Part shown: one piece after another, positions 44,269 to 52,176 of the stretch
Layout of the letters: each line of letters opens with the position of its first letter
How positions within the stretch are numbered: position 1 is the stretch's first letter
Assembly (NCBI GenBank): GCA_044222245.1
Contig: JBGANQ010000022.1
Span: 1-64,000, forward strand
DNA: 64,000 bases
Source of the DNA: CALFML01 sp044222245
GTDB taxonomy: Bacteria > Myxococcota_A > Polyangia > Palsa-1104 > JAEUJZ01
Direction of reading: 5' to 3'
The notes under the pieces: model-generated
Database searches by the model: none
What the model saw: the letters and a program-made list of their open reading frames with translations, nothing else
What the model was told of the DNA's origin: nothing
Position numbers and translations under genes: made by a program

Positions 44269-46125
44269 ATGCAATCTCCCCGGCCGGCGGTGCTGCACGG
44301 GCTTGACTGGGCAGCGATCGCCGCTTACGTCGCGGTGTGCGTCGCGGTCGCCGTGTGGCTGTGGCGGCGGCGGCGGGCGCAGCGTGGCGCCGAGGGCTTC
44401 GCCCTGGCGAGCCGGCGGCTGCCGTGGTGGATCATCGGCATCGCCGATGTCGCCACCGGAGACGGCGCCGACGCCTTCTGGGTCTACGTGTTCTTCGTCG
44501 GCGGCTTTGTCGGCATCTACAGGTTCTACTGGGTGACGGCGATCCTCGCCCTGCCGCTGGGCATCTTCTGGGCGCGCTACTACCGACGGCTGGCGCTGCC
44601 GAGCCCCGGCTACTTCTTCATCGTCCGCTACGGCGGCCGGGCGGCGCGCGTCTTCCGCGTCCTGTCGACTGCCTACGGGGTCGCGGTCGGGCACGCGGTG
44701 CTCATCGGCTATGTCCTGCGCGGCTTTGCCCAGAGCCTGGCCCCCATGCTCGGCTGGTCGCAGGCGCGGCTGCTCTTGGTGTTCGGCGGGCTGGCCCTAG
44801 GCTACACGCTGCTGTCGGGGCTGTTCGCGGTCGTGTACATGGACCTGCTGCAGTTCGCCCTGGTCATGACCGCGCGGTTTGTGCTGGCGGCGCTGCTCAT
44901 CACAGCGGCCGGCGGGCTGGACGCGGTGCTTTCGCAGGTTGCAAGCGTCCGCGGCAGCGCTTTTCTTACCTGGCTGCCGCTGTCGCCGCCGGCCGAGGCG
45001 GCGCGCTTTGGCGCCTTCGCCTTGGACCCGTGGTCGCTCGGCGCGCTGGCCCTGGTCGGGCTGTGGGGCGCCGCCAACCACCAGAGCCCGGTGATCCAGA
45101 AGTCGCTGGCCGCGCGCGACGAGCGCCACGCCGCCTACGGCCAGCTGCTCAACACCGTGCTGTCGCTGTGCGTGCGGACGCTGCCGCTTTTGCTCATCGG
45201 CCTGGGCGCGGTGGCGCTGCTGCCCGCGGGCCGACACGACACCGACCAGTGGGCCGAGCTGGTCGGCCGCTACGCGCCGCCGGGGCTCTACGGGCTGCTG
45301 CTCATCGGCATCATCGCCGGCTATACCTCGACGCTGGCCGGGCTGCTCAACTTCAGCGGCTCGATCCTTTTGAGCGATGTCTACCTGTGCGCCGTGCGCC
45401 CGGCCGCCGGCGAGCGGGAGCAGGTGCTGGCGGCGCGCCTGCTGACCCTGCTGGTGGCGCTGGTGAGCAACCTGTGGGCGTGGCTGCTGCTGGTGCGCAT
45501 CGATGGCGCCTGGATCAACTTCATGAACTCGGTGGTGTCGCTGTTCCTGTTGCCGGTGGGCCTGCTGCGGTGGGTGTGGTGGCGGCAGAACCTGTACGCC
45601 GAGATGCTCGGCTTTGTCGTCTCGTTTCCCCTGGCCTACCTGGCGTGGTTCGGCCTGCCGGCGGCGCTTGCCGAGTGGCCGGCGCTGGCGGCGCTGCCCG
45701 CGCTCAAGGATCGGCCGTACTGGCAGGCCTTCGCGGTGCTGTTCGGGGTCGGCCTGGTCGTCCAGGTGCTGATCTCGCTGCTGACCCGGCCGGAGCGTCT
45801 CGAGACGCTGGTGCGCTTCTACAAGCGCGTGCAGCCGCCCGGCTTCTGGGGGCCGATCGCCCTGGCCGCCGAGCCGGATCCGCTGGCCCGCCGCGCCCAG
45901 GCGCGCGCCCACGCCGGCGAGATTCGCACCGGCTTTTACGCTAGCGGGTTTGCCGCCGTGCTGGTGGCGGGGATGTGCGCGCTGCTCCTCAAGCGCTGGG
46001 GCTACGGGCTGGGGCTGCTGCTCACGGCGGGGCTGCTCGGGGCGCGGGTGCTGGCGCGGGCCGCGGCGCCGGCGCGCGCGCTCGGCGGGGAAGGGGTGGC
46101 TGACCCCGCTCGCGAGGCGCCATGA
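44269..46125 (+). CDS. sodium:solute symporter family protein
   Basis: A 618-residue polytopic protein of the SSS family with about thirteen hydrophobic segments. The opening (DWAAIAAYVAVCVAVAVWLW), the loop GAEGFALASRRLPWWIIGIA and the helix GLLLIGIIAGYTSTLAGLLNF match SSS transporters of the SglT type. The large N-terminal frame upstream of 44269 is not transporter-like. The substrate is unknown. The gene overlaps the nucleotidyltransferase start by four bases, so transport, sugar activation and the enzyme at 47002 may act in one pathway. Confidence 0.9.
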   Translation: MQSPRPAVLHGLDWAAIAAYVAVCVAVAVWLWRRRRAQRGAEGFALASRRLPWWIIGIADVATGDGADAFWVYVFFVGGFVGIYRFYWVTAILALPLGIFWARYYRRLALPSPGYFFIVRYGGRAARVFRVLSTAYGVAVGHAVLIGYVLRGFAQSLAPMLGWSQARLLLVFGGLALGYTLLSGLFAVVYMDLLQFALVMTARFVLAALLITAAGGLDAVLSQVASVRGSAFLTWLPLSPPAEAARFGAFALDPWSLGALALVGLWGAANHQSPVIQKSLAARDERHAAYGQLLNTVLSLCVRTLPLLLIGLGAVALLPAGRHDTDQWAELVGRYAPPGLYGLLLIGIIAGYTSTLAGLLNFSGSILLSDVYLCAVRPAAGEREQVLAARLLTLLVALVSNLWAWLLLVRIDGAWINFMNSVVSLFLLPVGLLRWVWWRQNLYAEMLGFVVSFPLAYLAWFGLPAALAEWPALAALPALKDRPYWQAFAVLFGVGLVVQVLISLLTRPERLETLVRFYKRVQPPGFWGPIALAAEPDPLARRAQARAHAGEIRTGFYASGFAAVLVAGMCALLLKRWGYGLGLLLTAGLLGARVLARAAAPARALGGEGVADPAREAP

Positions 46126-46997
46126 CGACGGGCCGTCGGGCGGTGATCCCCGCCGCCGGGCTGGGGACGCGGCTGTCGCCGCTGACCCTGGGGGTGGCCA
46201 AGGAGCTGCTGCCGCTCGGCGCCTATCCGGCTCTGGCGGCGACGCTGCTGGAGGCCGCGGCGGCCGGGGTGACCGACCTTGTCGTCGTCACCTCGGCGGC
46301 CAAGCCGCAGCTCGGCCGGTTCTTTGGCGAGCTGCGCGCCCTGGAGGGCGCCGCGGAGTCGGCGGACCCGGGACGGGCGGCGCGCCTGGCCGGGCTGCTG
46401 GCGGGTCGGACGGTGCGCCTTGTCGAGCAGCCGCAGCCGCTCGGGGTGCTGGACGCGGTGGCGCGCGGGCTCGGCCTGACCGAGCTGCCGTGCGCGGTGG
46501 TCTTCCCCGATCTTGTCCACCTGCCGGATCAGACCGCGCTGGCGCGGCTGTTCGCGGCGCAACAGGCCTGCGGCCAGGCGGTCATCGGCCTGCGCGAGCC
46601 GCCGCCGGCGGGCCTTGGGGGCAACGCCCTGGCCGTCGAGCTGCCGCCCGAGTACGCGAGCCCGGCGGCGCGCGCCGGGGCGCTGGCGGCCGGCACCCCG
46701 CTGCCGATCCGCGCCGTGGGCCCGCAGCGCGGCACGCCGGGGGAGCTTGTGACCACCTTCGGTCAGATCCACACCCCCGCGCTCGATGCGGCGATTGCCG
46801 CCTGCTGCCGCCGCCACCCTGCCGCCCCGCTTGCCGATGCCGGACTCCCCACGGCGCTGGCGCAGCTCGCCGCTGCCGGCGGGCTCTATGGGGTCCTATT
46901 GCCGGGCGAGATCGTGGACCTCGGCTCGCTGCCGGGCTACCTGGATGCGGCGCGGCGATTTCTCGATCACCGCGCCGCGCTGCGTGGCTTACCGTAG
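46122..46997 (+). CDS. sugar nucleotidyltransferase (GalU-like)
   Basis: A 291-residue nucleotidyltransferase coupled to the symporter (ATGA). The signature AVIPAAGLGTRLSPLTLGV followed by AKELLPLGAYP is the NTP-binding loop of the glucose-1-phosphate uridylyltransferase type. CAVVFPDLVHLP carries the metal-binding Asp. C-terminal part GLYGVLLPGEIVDLGSLPGY corresponds to the end of GalU proteins. The exact sugar is unknown. The next gene starts four bases after its stop. Confidence 0.86.
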   Translation: MTTGRRAVIPAAGLGTRLSPLTLGVAKELLPLGAYPALAATLLEAAAAGVTDLVVVTSAAKPQLGRFFGELRALEGAAESADPGRAARLAGLLAGRTVRLVEQPQPLGVLDAVARGLGLTELPCAVVFPDLVHLPDQTALARLFAAQQACGQAVIGLREPPPAGLGGNALAVELPPEYASPAARAGALAAGTPLPIRAVGPQRGTPGELVTTFGQIHTPALDAAIAACCRRHPAAPLADAGLPTALAQLAAAGGLYGVLLPGEIVDLGSLPGYLDAARRFLDHRAALRGLP

Positions 46998-47001
46998 TCG
47001 C

Positions 47002-48270
47002 ATGCAGACCGACCCTGGTGAACGCCGCAACCTGCTTCTGCTCACTATCGATGCGTGGCGGGCCGACTCGGTGGATGAGTATCAAGGGATTCCGCTCACG
47101 CCGACCTTGCGGGCGCTGCGCGAGCGCACCGTGCGGTTCTCCCACGCCTACGCCACCGCGCCGTGGACCTCGCCGGCGATCGTCTCTTTGCTCAGCGGCC
47201 AGAGCGCGCTGCGCCACGGCGTCCACTACGAGTGGGACGCCCCCCGGCCGGGCGGAGCTGCGCTGCCAGCGCAGCTCCTGCAGGCCGGCTACCGGGTGCC
47301 CAACCTCTGCTACCTCAACCGCGTCGGCAACTATCACCACCTCGGCTACGACCCGCAGACCGCCCCCGGCTACCCCGAGAGCCCCGATGACGACCTGCTG
47401 CCGCGGACGCTGCACGCGCTGGCCGCGGCGCCGACGGCGCCGTTCTTCCTCTGGTATCACTACAAGTTCGTGCACCTGCCGTACTGGCCGCGGCAGCCCT
47501 ACCGGCGCCTATTCGGGGTCGACGACGACGCGGTGCCGGCGCGGGTGCGCGACTCGGTGGGGCGGCTGTTCGTGGTGCCGCGGCAGCAGTACCCGCTGCT
47601 CGCCGCGGACCGCGCTGTGGTGCGCGCCCTGTACGCCGGCGCTGTCCGCCAGATGGATGACTTCCTCGGGCGGGTGTTCACAGCCCTTGATGCCACCGCG
47701 CAGCTGGAGCGAACCACGGTGATCCTCACCGCCGACCACGGCGAGGAGCTGCTAGAGCACGGCCACGTCGGCCACGCCTCGACCTCGCACCAGGCGACGC
47801 TTTTTGAGGAGGTCCTGCGGGTGCCGCTGCTCTTTATCGATGCCCGCCATAAGGGGCCGCGGACGATCGCCGCGCGGGTGCAGGGGCAGGATCTGTATCC
47901 GACGCTGCTCGGCCTGGGCGGGGTGGCGCCGCAGCGGGTCGATGACCCGGGCCGCCCGGCGGTGGATCTGGGCGGGCTGTTGCGCGACCCGGCGGCGCCG
48001 CTGCCAGCGGGGCTGGGCGCCGACCGGGTGCTCACCTTCCAGAGCGCGCGCATGGGCTACCAGACCCCGCGCAGCCAAAAAGAGCAGGTGATCTGGGGCT
48101 TCTCCGACGGCCGCCGCAAGTACATCTACGAGCACTACGAGGCGCCGCGCCGCCTGCTCTACGACCTCGCCAGCGACCCCGGCGAGCAGGCGCCGCGCGG
48201 CAGCGGTCCCGAGGTCGAGGCGGCGCACGCCGAGCTGCTCGCCCTGCGCGCTGCCGCGGCGCCGCACTAA
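47002..48270 (+). CDS. alkaline-phosphatase/sulfatase superfamily protein
   Basis: A 422-residue protein of the sulfatase fold without signal peptide: NLLLLTIDAWRADSVDEY (first metal Asp pair), TAPWTSPAIVSLLSGQSALR, VILTADHGEELLEHGHVGH (second metal site) and an ending typical of these enzymes (LLYDLASDPGEQ). The residue in the catalytic Cys/Ser position is Thr (W-T-S-P), as in phosphoethanolamine and lipoteichoic-acid transferases rather than formylglycine sulfatases. It may therefore move or remove a phosphate-containing group. It is four bases behind the nucleotidyltransferase gene, in the same operon. Confidence 0.85.
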   Translation: MQTDPGERRNLLLLTIDAWRADSVDEYQGIPLTPTLRALRERTVRFSHAYATAPWTSPAIVSLLSGQSALRHGVHYEWDAPRPGGAALPAQLLQAGYRVPNLCYLNRVGNYHHLGYDPQTAPGYPESPDDDLLPRTLHALAAAPTAPFFLWYHYKFVHLPYWPRQPYRRLFGVDDDAVPARVRDSVGRLFVVPRQQYPLLAADRAVVRALYAGAVRQMDDFLGRVFTALDATAQLERTTVILTADHGEELLEHGHVGHASTSHQATLFEEVLRVPLLFIDARHKGPRTIAARVQGQDLYPTLLGLGGVAPQRVDDPGRPAVDLGGLLRDPAAPLPAGLGADRVLTFQSARMGYQTPRSQKEQVIWGFSDGRRKYIYEHYEAPRRLLYDLASDPGEQAPRGSGPEVEAAHAELLALRAAAAPH

Positions 48271-48336
48271 AGACGGGCCGGCGGGTGACAGATCCCCGGG
48301 CTTTCGGTGTTTAATGGAAGACCTCCGAGGGACACG

Positions 48337-48888
48337 TTGGCGATCGACGTTGAAAATCTATACACCCGCTACGGGCCGATGGTGCTGCGCCGCTGCCGGG
48401 CGATGCTGCGCCAGGAAGACGAGGCCGCGGACGCGATGCAGGACGTCTTTGTCCGGCTGCTCGGCGAGCGCTCGCGCCTCGACCCGCAGGCCTGCTCGAG
48501 CCTGCTGTACCGGGTTGCCACCAATGTCTGCCTGAACCGCCTGCGCAGCCGGCGGCGGCGGCCCGAAGACGCGCAGTCCGAGCTCTTGCAGAACGTGGCG
48601 GTGGCCAGCGCGTCCGAGCAGGTGACGGCGGCGCGCTCGCTCCTGGCGCGGCTCCTGGGCGCTGAGCCGGAGTCGAGCGGCGTGATCGCGGTGCTGCACC
48701 TGCACGACGGCCTGACCCTGGAAGAGGTCGCGGCAGAGGTCGGAATGTCGGTGTCGGGAGTGCGCAAGCGGCTGCGGCGGCTGCAGGAGCAGCTGCAGGT
48801 GCTGGAGGCGGCCGGCCCCGCTGACCGTAACGGAGTAACGAAGGAGACAGGTGATGGAGTCCAACGGACCACGCGACCGCGCGCCTGA
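48337..48888 (+). CDS. ECF-type sigma70 factor
   Basis: A 183-residue sigma factor of the ECF group. Region 2 covers residues about 5-75 (DEAADAMQDVFVRLLG for promoter -10 contact, ATNVCLNRLRSRRR), and region 4 follows after a linker (LHLHDGLTLEEVAAEVGMS, VSGVRKRLRRL) as the -35 helix-turn-helix. TTG at 48337 is chosen because GAGGG lies five bases upstream and it sets a compact region 2 start; GTG at 48307 would add ten residues. It overlaps the next gene, its likely anti-sigma partner, by 35 bases. Confidence 0.9.
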   Translation: MAIDVENLYTRYGPMVLRRCRAMLRQEDEAADAMQDVFVRLLGERSRLDPQACSSLLYRVATNVCLNRLRSRRRRPEDAQSELLQNVAVASASEQVTAARSLLARLLGAEPESSGVIAVLHLHDGLTLEEVAAEVGMSVSGVRKRLRRLQEQLQVLEAAGPADRNGVTKETGDGVQRTTRPRA

Positions 48889-49657
48889 GCTTGTGGTCGA
48901 AAAGCTCGCCCTGGGGGAGGCCAGCGCCGAGCAGACGCAGCGCGCCACCCCTGCGGACCTGGCCCGCGCCGCCGCGCTGCGGGTTGAAAACGCCGAGATC
49001 CTGGCCCGCTATCCCGCCCACCAGCTGGCGGTGCAGGTCCGCCATCGCGCCGCCCAGCGCCGGCCGGCGGCGCGGCGCTGGCTGTGGGTGCCGGCCCTGG
49101 CCACCGCTGCCGGGGTGGTGCTTATCGTCGCCGGGCCGCTGCGCCCGGGCGAGCGGGGGAGCGACGGGCCGGGAGTCAGCGCCCGGCCCGACCAAGTGCG
49201 CCTGAAGGGGAGCGGCCCGCGGCTGCTGGTCTTCCGCAAGCAGGGCGAGCAGGCGGCGCAGCTGCGCCCCGGCAGCGAGGCCCAGGCCGGAGACCTCATC
49301 CAGCTCGGCTACCTCGCCAGCGGCCAGCGCTACGGGGTCATCGTCTCGGTCGACGCCCGCGGCGGCGCGACCCTGCACTTTCCCGCCGCCCCCGAGGCTT
49401 CTGTCGAGCTGCAGCGCGGCGGGCCGACGCTGCTCGCGCAGGCCTTCCAGCTCGACGACGCGCCGGCGTTTGAGCGCTTCTTCCTGGTGACCACCGATGA
49501 GGCGCACCGCACCGCCCTCACCGCGGCCCTGGTGCTGGACATGGCGCGGGTCCTGGCTGCCGACCCCCACGCCGCCGAGACGCAGCCGCTGAGACTGCCC
49601 CCGGGGCTGCACCAGGAGTCCTTCCTGCTGCGCAAAAGAGCTCGCCAGCTGCAGTAA
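48854..49657 (+). CDS. membrane-bound anti-sigma-like protein with DUF4384-like domain
   Basis: A 267-residue protein with AAGGAG before the ATG. The N-terminal 70 residues are cytoplasmic and helical (RAPELVVEKLALGEASAEQ), a membrane helix lies at about 75-97 (LWVPALATAAGVVLIVAG), and the outer part (LRPGSEAQAGDLIQLGY, YGVIVSVDARGGATLHFPAA) resembles DUF4384. Its place directly after an ECF sigma gene suggests it holds that sigma factor at the membrane until a signal arrives. A zinc-binding anti-sigma motif is not visible. Two hairpins follow. Confidence 0.8.
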   Translation: MESNGPRDRAPELVVEKLALGEASAEQTQRATPADLARAAALRVENAEILARYPAHQLAVQVRHRAAQRRPAARRWLWVPALATAAGVVLIVAGPLRPGERGSDGPGVSARPDQVRLKGSGPRLLVFRKQGEQAAQLRPGSEAQAGDLIQLGYLASGQRYGVIVSVDARGGATLHFPAAPEASVELQRGGPTLLAQAFQLDDAPAFERFFLVTTDEAHRTALTAALVLDMARVLAADPHAAETQPLRLPPGLHQESFLLRKRARQLQ

Positions 49658-49672
49658 GCGAGCCGCGACCGC

Positions 49673-49743
49673 CCGCTGCCAGGCACCCCGCCGCGGCAGC
49701 GGTGCTTCCTAAAGGGAGTTGCCTTTTTCGCTCCCTCCTTTTT
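49673..49743 (+). terminator. two consecutive hairpins after the sigma/anti-sigma operon
   Basis: The first stem is CCGCTGCC (49673-49680) with GGCAGCGG (49695-49702). The second is AGGGAG (49713-49718) with CTCCCT (49731-49736), followed by CCTTTTT. The second has a T-run, so it is a fair intrinsic terminator for the 48337-49657 operon. Confidence 0.55.
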
Positions 49744-49903
49744 GGTCTGATTCCCAGCACTTACAGAGTCGGTTCAAGGTGAGTCCTTCGGAGGGCGGCG
49801 CTGTAACCTTTTGCGGTCGCCAGCATCGAAGAATCCAGGCGATTGGCCGGCTGCGAGCGCCTTCATTCAGCGCTCACTTCCCGTTAATTAAGAGGTATAT
49901 CCA

Positions 49904-50464
49904 ATGAATCATAGACTTACGCTCGCCCTGCTCCTTTTCTGCGCGCCGCTCGGCTGCGGAAAAGACCCGACGCCGGGGAAGCCGCTGCCCGATGCCGGGG
50001 TCGCCGACCTAGCGGCGCCCAGCGGGGACCTGGCGGGGACTGACCTGGCCGGCGGGACCTCGTTTGATCCGCAGACGCCGCCGCAGGGCGGGGCGGCGCT
50101 GACCAGCTGGCTCAGCGCCGGCTACTACAAGTCCTGGCACTGCGAGGCGGCGCAGCACCCGGCCGGCGTGCACGGGGCGCACGGCGCCAACCGCGTCTGC
50201 TCCAACAACGTCCTGGCCGCTGCCGGCACCGCCGGTGAGTTCCCGGTCGGCTCGGCCAGCGTCAAGGAGCTTTACAGCGGCGCGAACGTCGTGGGCTACG
50301 CGATATCGCTGCGCATCAAGGCGGGACCAACCGGTGACTCGTGGTACTGGAACGAGAACGGCGGCGGCGGCGTCGGCGTTGGTCTGTGCACTGGCTGCCA
50401 CTCCCTGGCCGGCAGCGGCGGCACCTACTACGGCCACGACTTCGTCTTCATCCGCGTTCCCTAG
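49904..50464 (+). CDS. cytochrome P460-like haem lipoprotein
   Basis: A 186-residue lipoprotein (ALLLFCAPLGCGKDP) with one c-type haem site near the C-terminus, LCTGCHSLAG (CxxCH). The rest, YYKSWHCEAAQHPAGVHGAH, ELYSGANVVGYAISLRIKAG and DSWYWNENGG, looks like the cytochrome P460 fold, which oxidises small nitrogen or related compounds, though redox or sensor roles are also possible. GAGG precedes the ATG. Stands alone between a terminator and a radical SAM gene; its partners are unknown. Confidence 0.72.
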   Translation: MNHRLTLALLLFCAPLGCGKDPTPGKPLPDAGVADLAAPSGDLAGTDLAGGTSFDPQTPPQGGAALTSWLSAGYYKSWHCEAAQHPAGVHGAHGANRVCSNNVLAAAGTAGEFPVGSASVKELYSGANVVGYAISLRIKAGPTGDSWYWNENGGGGVGVGLCTGCHSLAGSGGTYYGHDFVFIRVP

Positions 50465-50559
50465 CCGAAGCGCTGCTCGCGTTACTTCTTCCTTCGTTTG
50501 CTTCCTCTCGCCGCGCCGGTTGACGCGCCGCGGCCGAGCGCCTACGGTGCGGCCCTACC

Positions 50560-52164
50560 ATGCGCCGCATCGTTCTTGCCACCTTGAACGCCCGCTACAG
50601 CCACACGAGCTTCGGGCTGCGCTGCCTGCTGGCCAACCTCGGGCCGTATCGGCCGCGGACGCTCCTGTGCGAGTTTACGATCGGCCAGCCGGCCCTGCAG
50701 ATTGTCGAGCAGCTCCTGGCCGATGAGCCTTGGGTCATCGGCTTTGGCGTGTACATCTGGAACGTCGCCGAGGTGACCGCGGTGCTCGAGCTGCTGCGGG
50801 CGCTGCGCCCCGAGCTCAAGCTGATCATCGGTGGTCCCGAGGTCTCCTATGAGTACGCGGACACCGACATCTTCCGGCTCGCCGATCACCTGATCACCGG
50901 CGAAGCAGATGTGGCGTTCCGCGAGCTCTTGGCCGAGCTGGAGGCGGGGCGGACGCCGCCCAAGGTGCTCGCCGCCGCGCCGCCCGAGGTCGCCGCGCTG
51001 CAGCTGCCCTACGACGAGTACACCGACACCGACCTGCGCGAGCGGCTGCTTTACGTCGAGGCCTCGCGCGGCTGTCCGTTCCAGTGCGAGTTCTGTCTGT
51101 CCTCGCTGGACGAGCGGGTGCGCGCCTTCCCGCTGCCGGCATTCCTGGCGGCGCTGCAGCGGCTGCTCGCGCGCGGCGCGCGCGGCTTCAAGTTCGTCGA
51201 TCGAACCTTCAACCTCAGCCTGCGCACCTCGGTGGCGATCCTGGAGTTCTGTCTTGCCCACTACCGCCCGGGACTGGAGCTGCACTTCGAGATGGTTCCC
51301 GACCGCCTGCCCGCCGAGCTGCGGACCCTGCTGGCCCGCTTCCCGGCCGGCGCGGTGCAGCTGGAGCTCGGCATCCAGAGCTTCACGCCGCAGGTGCTGG
51401 CGGACATCTCGCGACCGCAGAACCTGCAGCGGCTGGAGGGCAACCTGCAGTTTCTCCGCGACCACACGCTGGCGCACGTCCACACGGATCTGATCTTCGG
51501 TCTGCCCGGTGAGACGCTGGAGTCGTTCGCCGCCGGCTTTGATCGGCTCATCGCGCTATCGCCCGGCGAGATCCAGCTCGGATTCCTCAAGCGGCTGCGC
51601 GGCACGCCGATCATCCGCCACACGGAGCCGGCGGGGCTGCGTTTCAGCCCGCGGCCGCCGTACGAGATCCTGCAGACCGCGACCGTGCAGTTTGCGGAGA
51701 TGCAGAAGATGAAGCGCTTCGCGCGCTACTTCGACCTTTATTACAATAGCGGCGACTTCGTGCTGGCGATGCAGCTCTTGCTGGATGCGCCGTCGCCGTT
51801 TGCCGCTTTTGCGCAGTTTGCCGACTGGCTGTATGCGACCACCCGGCAGACTCACGAGTTTGCGCTGGTGCGGCGCTATCAGCTCCTTTTTACTTATCTG
51901 ACCGCTGTGCTGCAAGCGGAGCCGCGGGGGGTCGCGGAGGCCCTGCTGCGCGACTACGATCGCCGCCAGGTGCGCCGCGAGCGGCCGGAGTTTCTCCGCC
52001 CCCATGTCGACTCGATCTATCCGGTGCGGCCCGCCCAGGGGGAGCCGGGGGCAGCGGCGCCGCAGCCGGGCGGCAAGCGCCGCGGTCAGGCGCCGGTCGC
52101 GCCTGCGGCCCCCGCGGCGGCGATGCCGGCCCCCCAGGCGCGGCGGCTGCCGGTGCTGCAGTGA
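50560..52164 (+). CDS. B12-binding radical SAM protein (DUF4080 type)
   Basis: A 534-residue enzyme with a cobalamin-binding domain at residues about 1-135 (IVLATLNARYSHTSFGLRCL, VIGFGVYIWNVAEV, LIIGGPEVSYEY) and a radical SAM domain: VEASRGCPFQCEFCLSSLDE carries the CxxxCxxC that holds the 4Fe-4S cluster. LELGIQSFTPQVLADISRPQ and DLIFGLPGETLESF are family motifs. The C-terminal 180 residues match DUF4080, and a Pro/Ala-rich tail ends the protein. Such enzymes methylate or rearrange unreactive carbons; the substrate is unknown. Converges with the HupE-like gene 12 bases away. Confidence 0.93.
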   Translation: MRRIVLATLNARYSHTSFGLRCLLANLGPYRPRTLLCEFTIGQPALQIVEQLLADEPWVIGFGVYIWNVAEVTAVLELLRALRPELKLIIGGPEVSYEYADTDIFRLADHLITGEADVAFRELLAELEAGRTPPKVLAAAPPEVAALQLPYDEYTDTDLRERLLYVEASRGCPFQCEFCLSSLDERVRAFPLPAFLAALQRLLARGARGFKFVDRTFNLSLRTSVAILEFCLAHYRPGLELHFEMVPDRLPAELRTLLARFPAGAVQLELGIQSFTPQVLADISRPQNLQRLEGNLQFLRDHTLAHVHTDLIFGLPGETLESFAAGFDRLIALSPGEIQLGFLKRLRGTPIIRHTEPAGLRFSPRPPYEILQTATVQFAEMQKMKRFARYFDLYYNSGDFVLAMQLLLDAPSPFAAFAQFADWLYATTRQTHEFALVRRYQLLFTYLTAVLQAEPRGVAEALLRDYDRRQVRRERPEFLRPHVDSIYPVRPAQGEPGAAAPQPGGKRRGQAPVAPAAPAAAMPAPQARRLPVLQ

Positions 52165-52176
52165 AGGCGGCGCCGG

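Noticed and set aside
48307..48336. GTG start for the ECF sigma factor
   Set aside because: No ribosome binding site precedes it; TTG at 48337 has GAGGG at good spacing.
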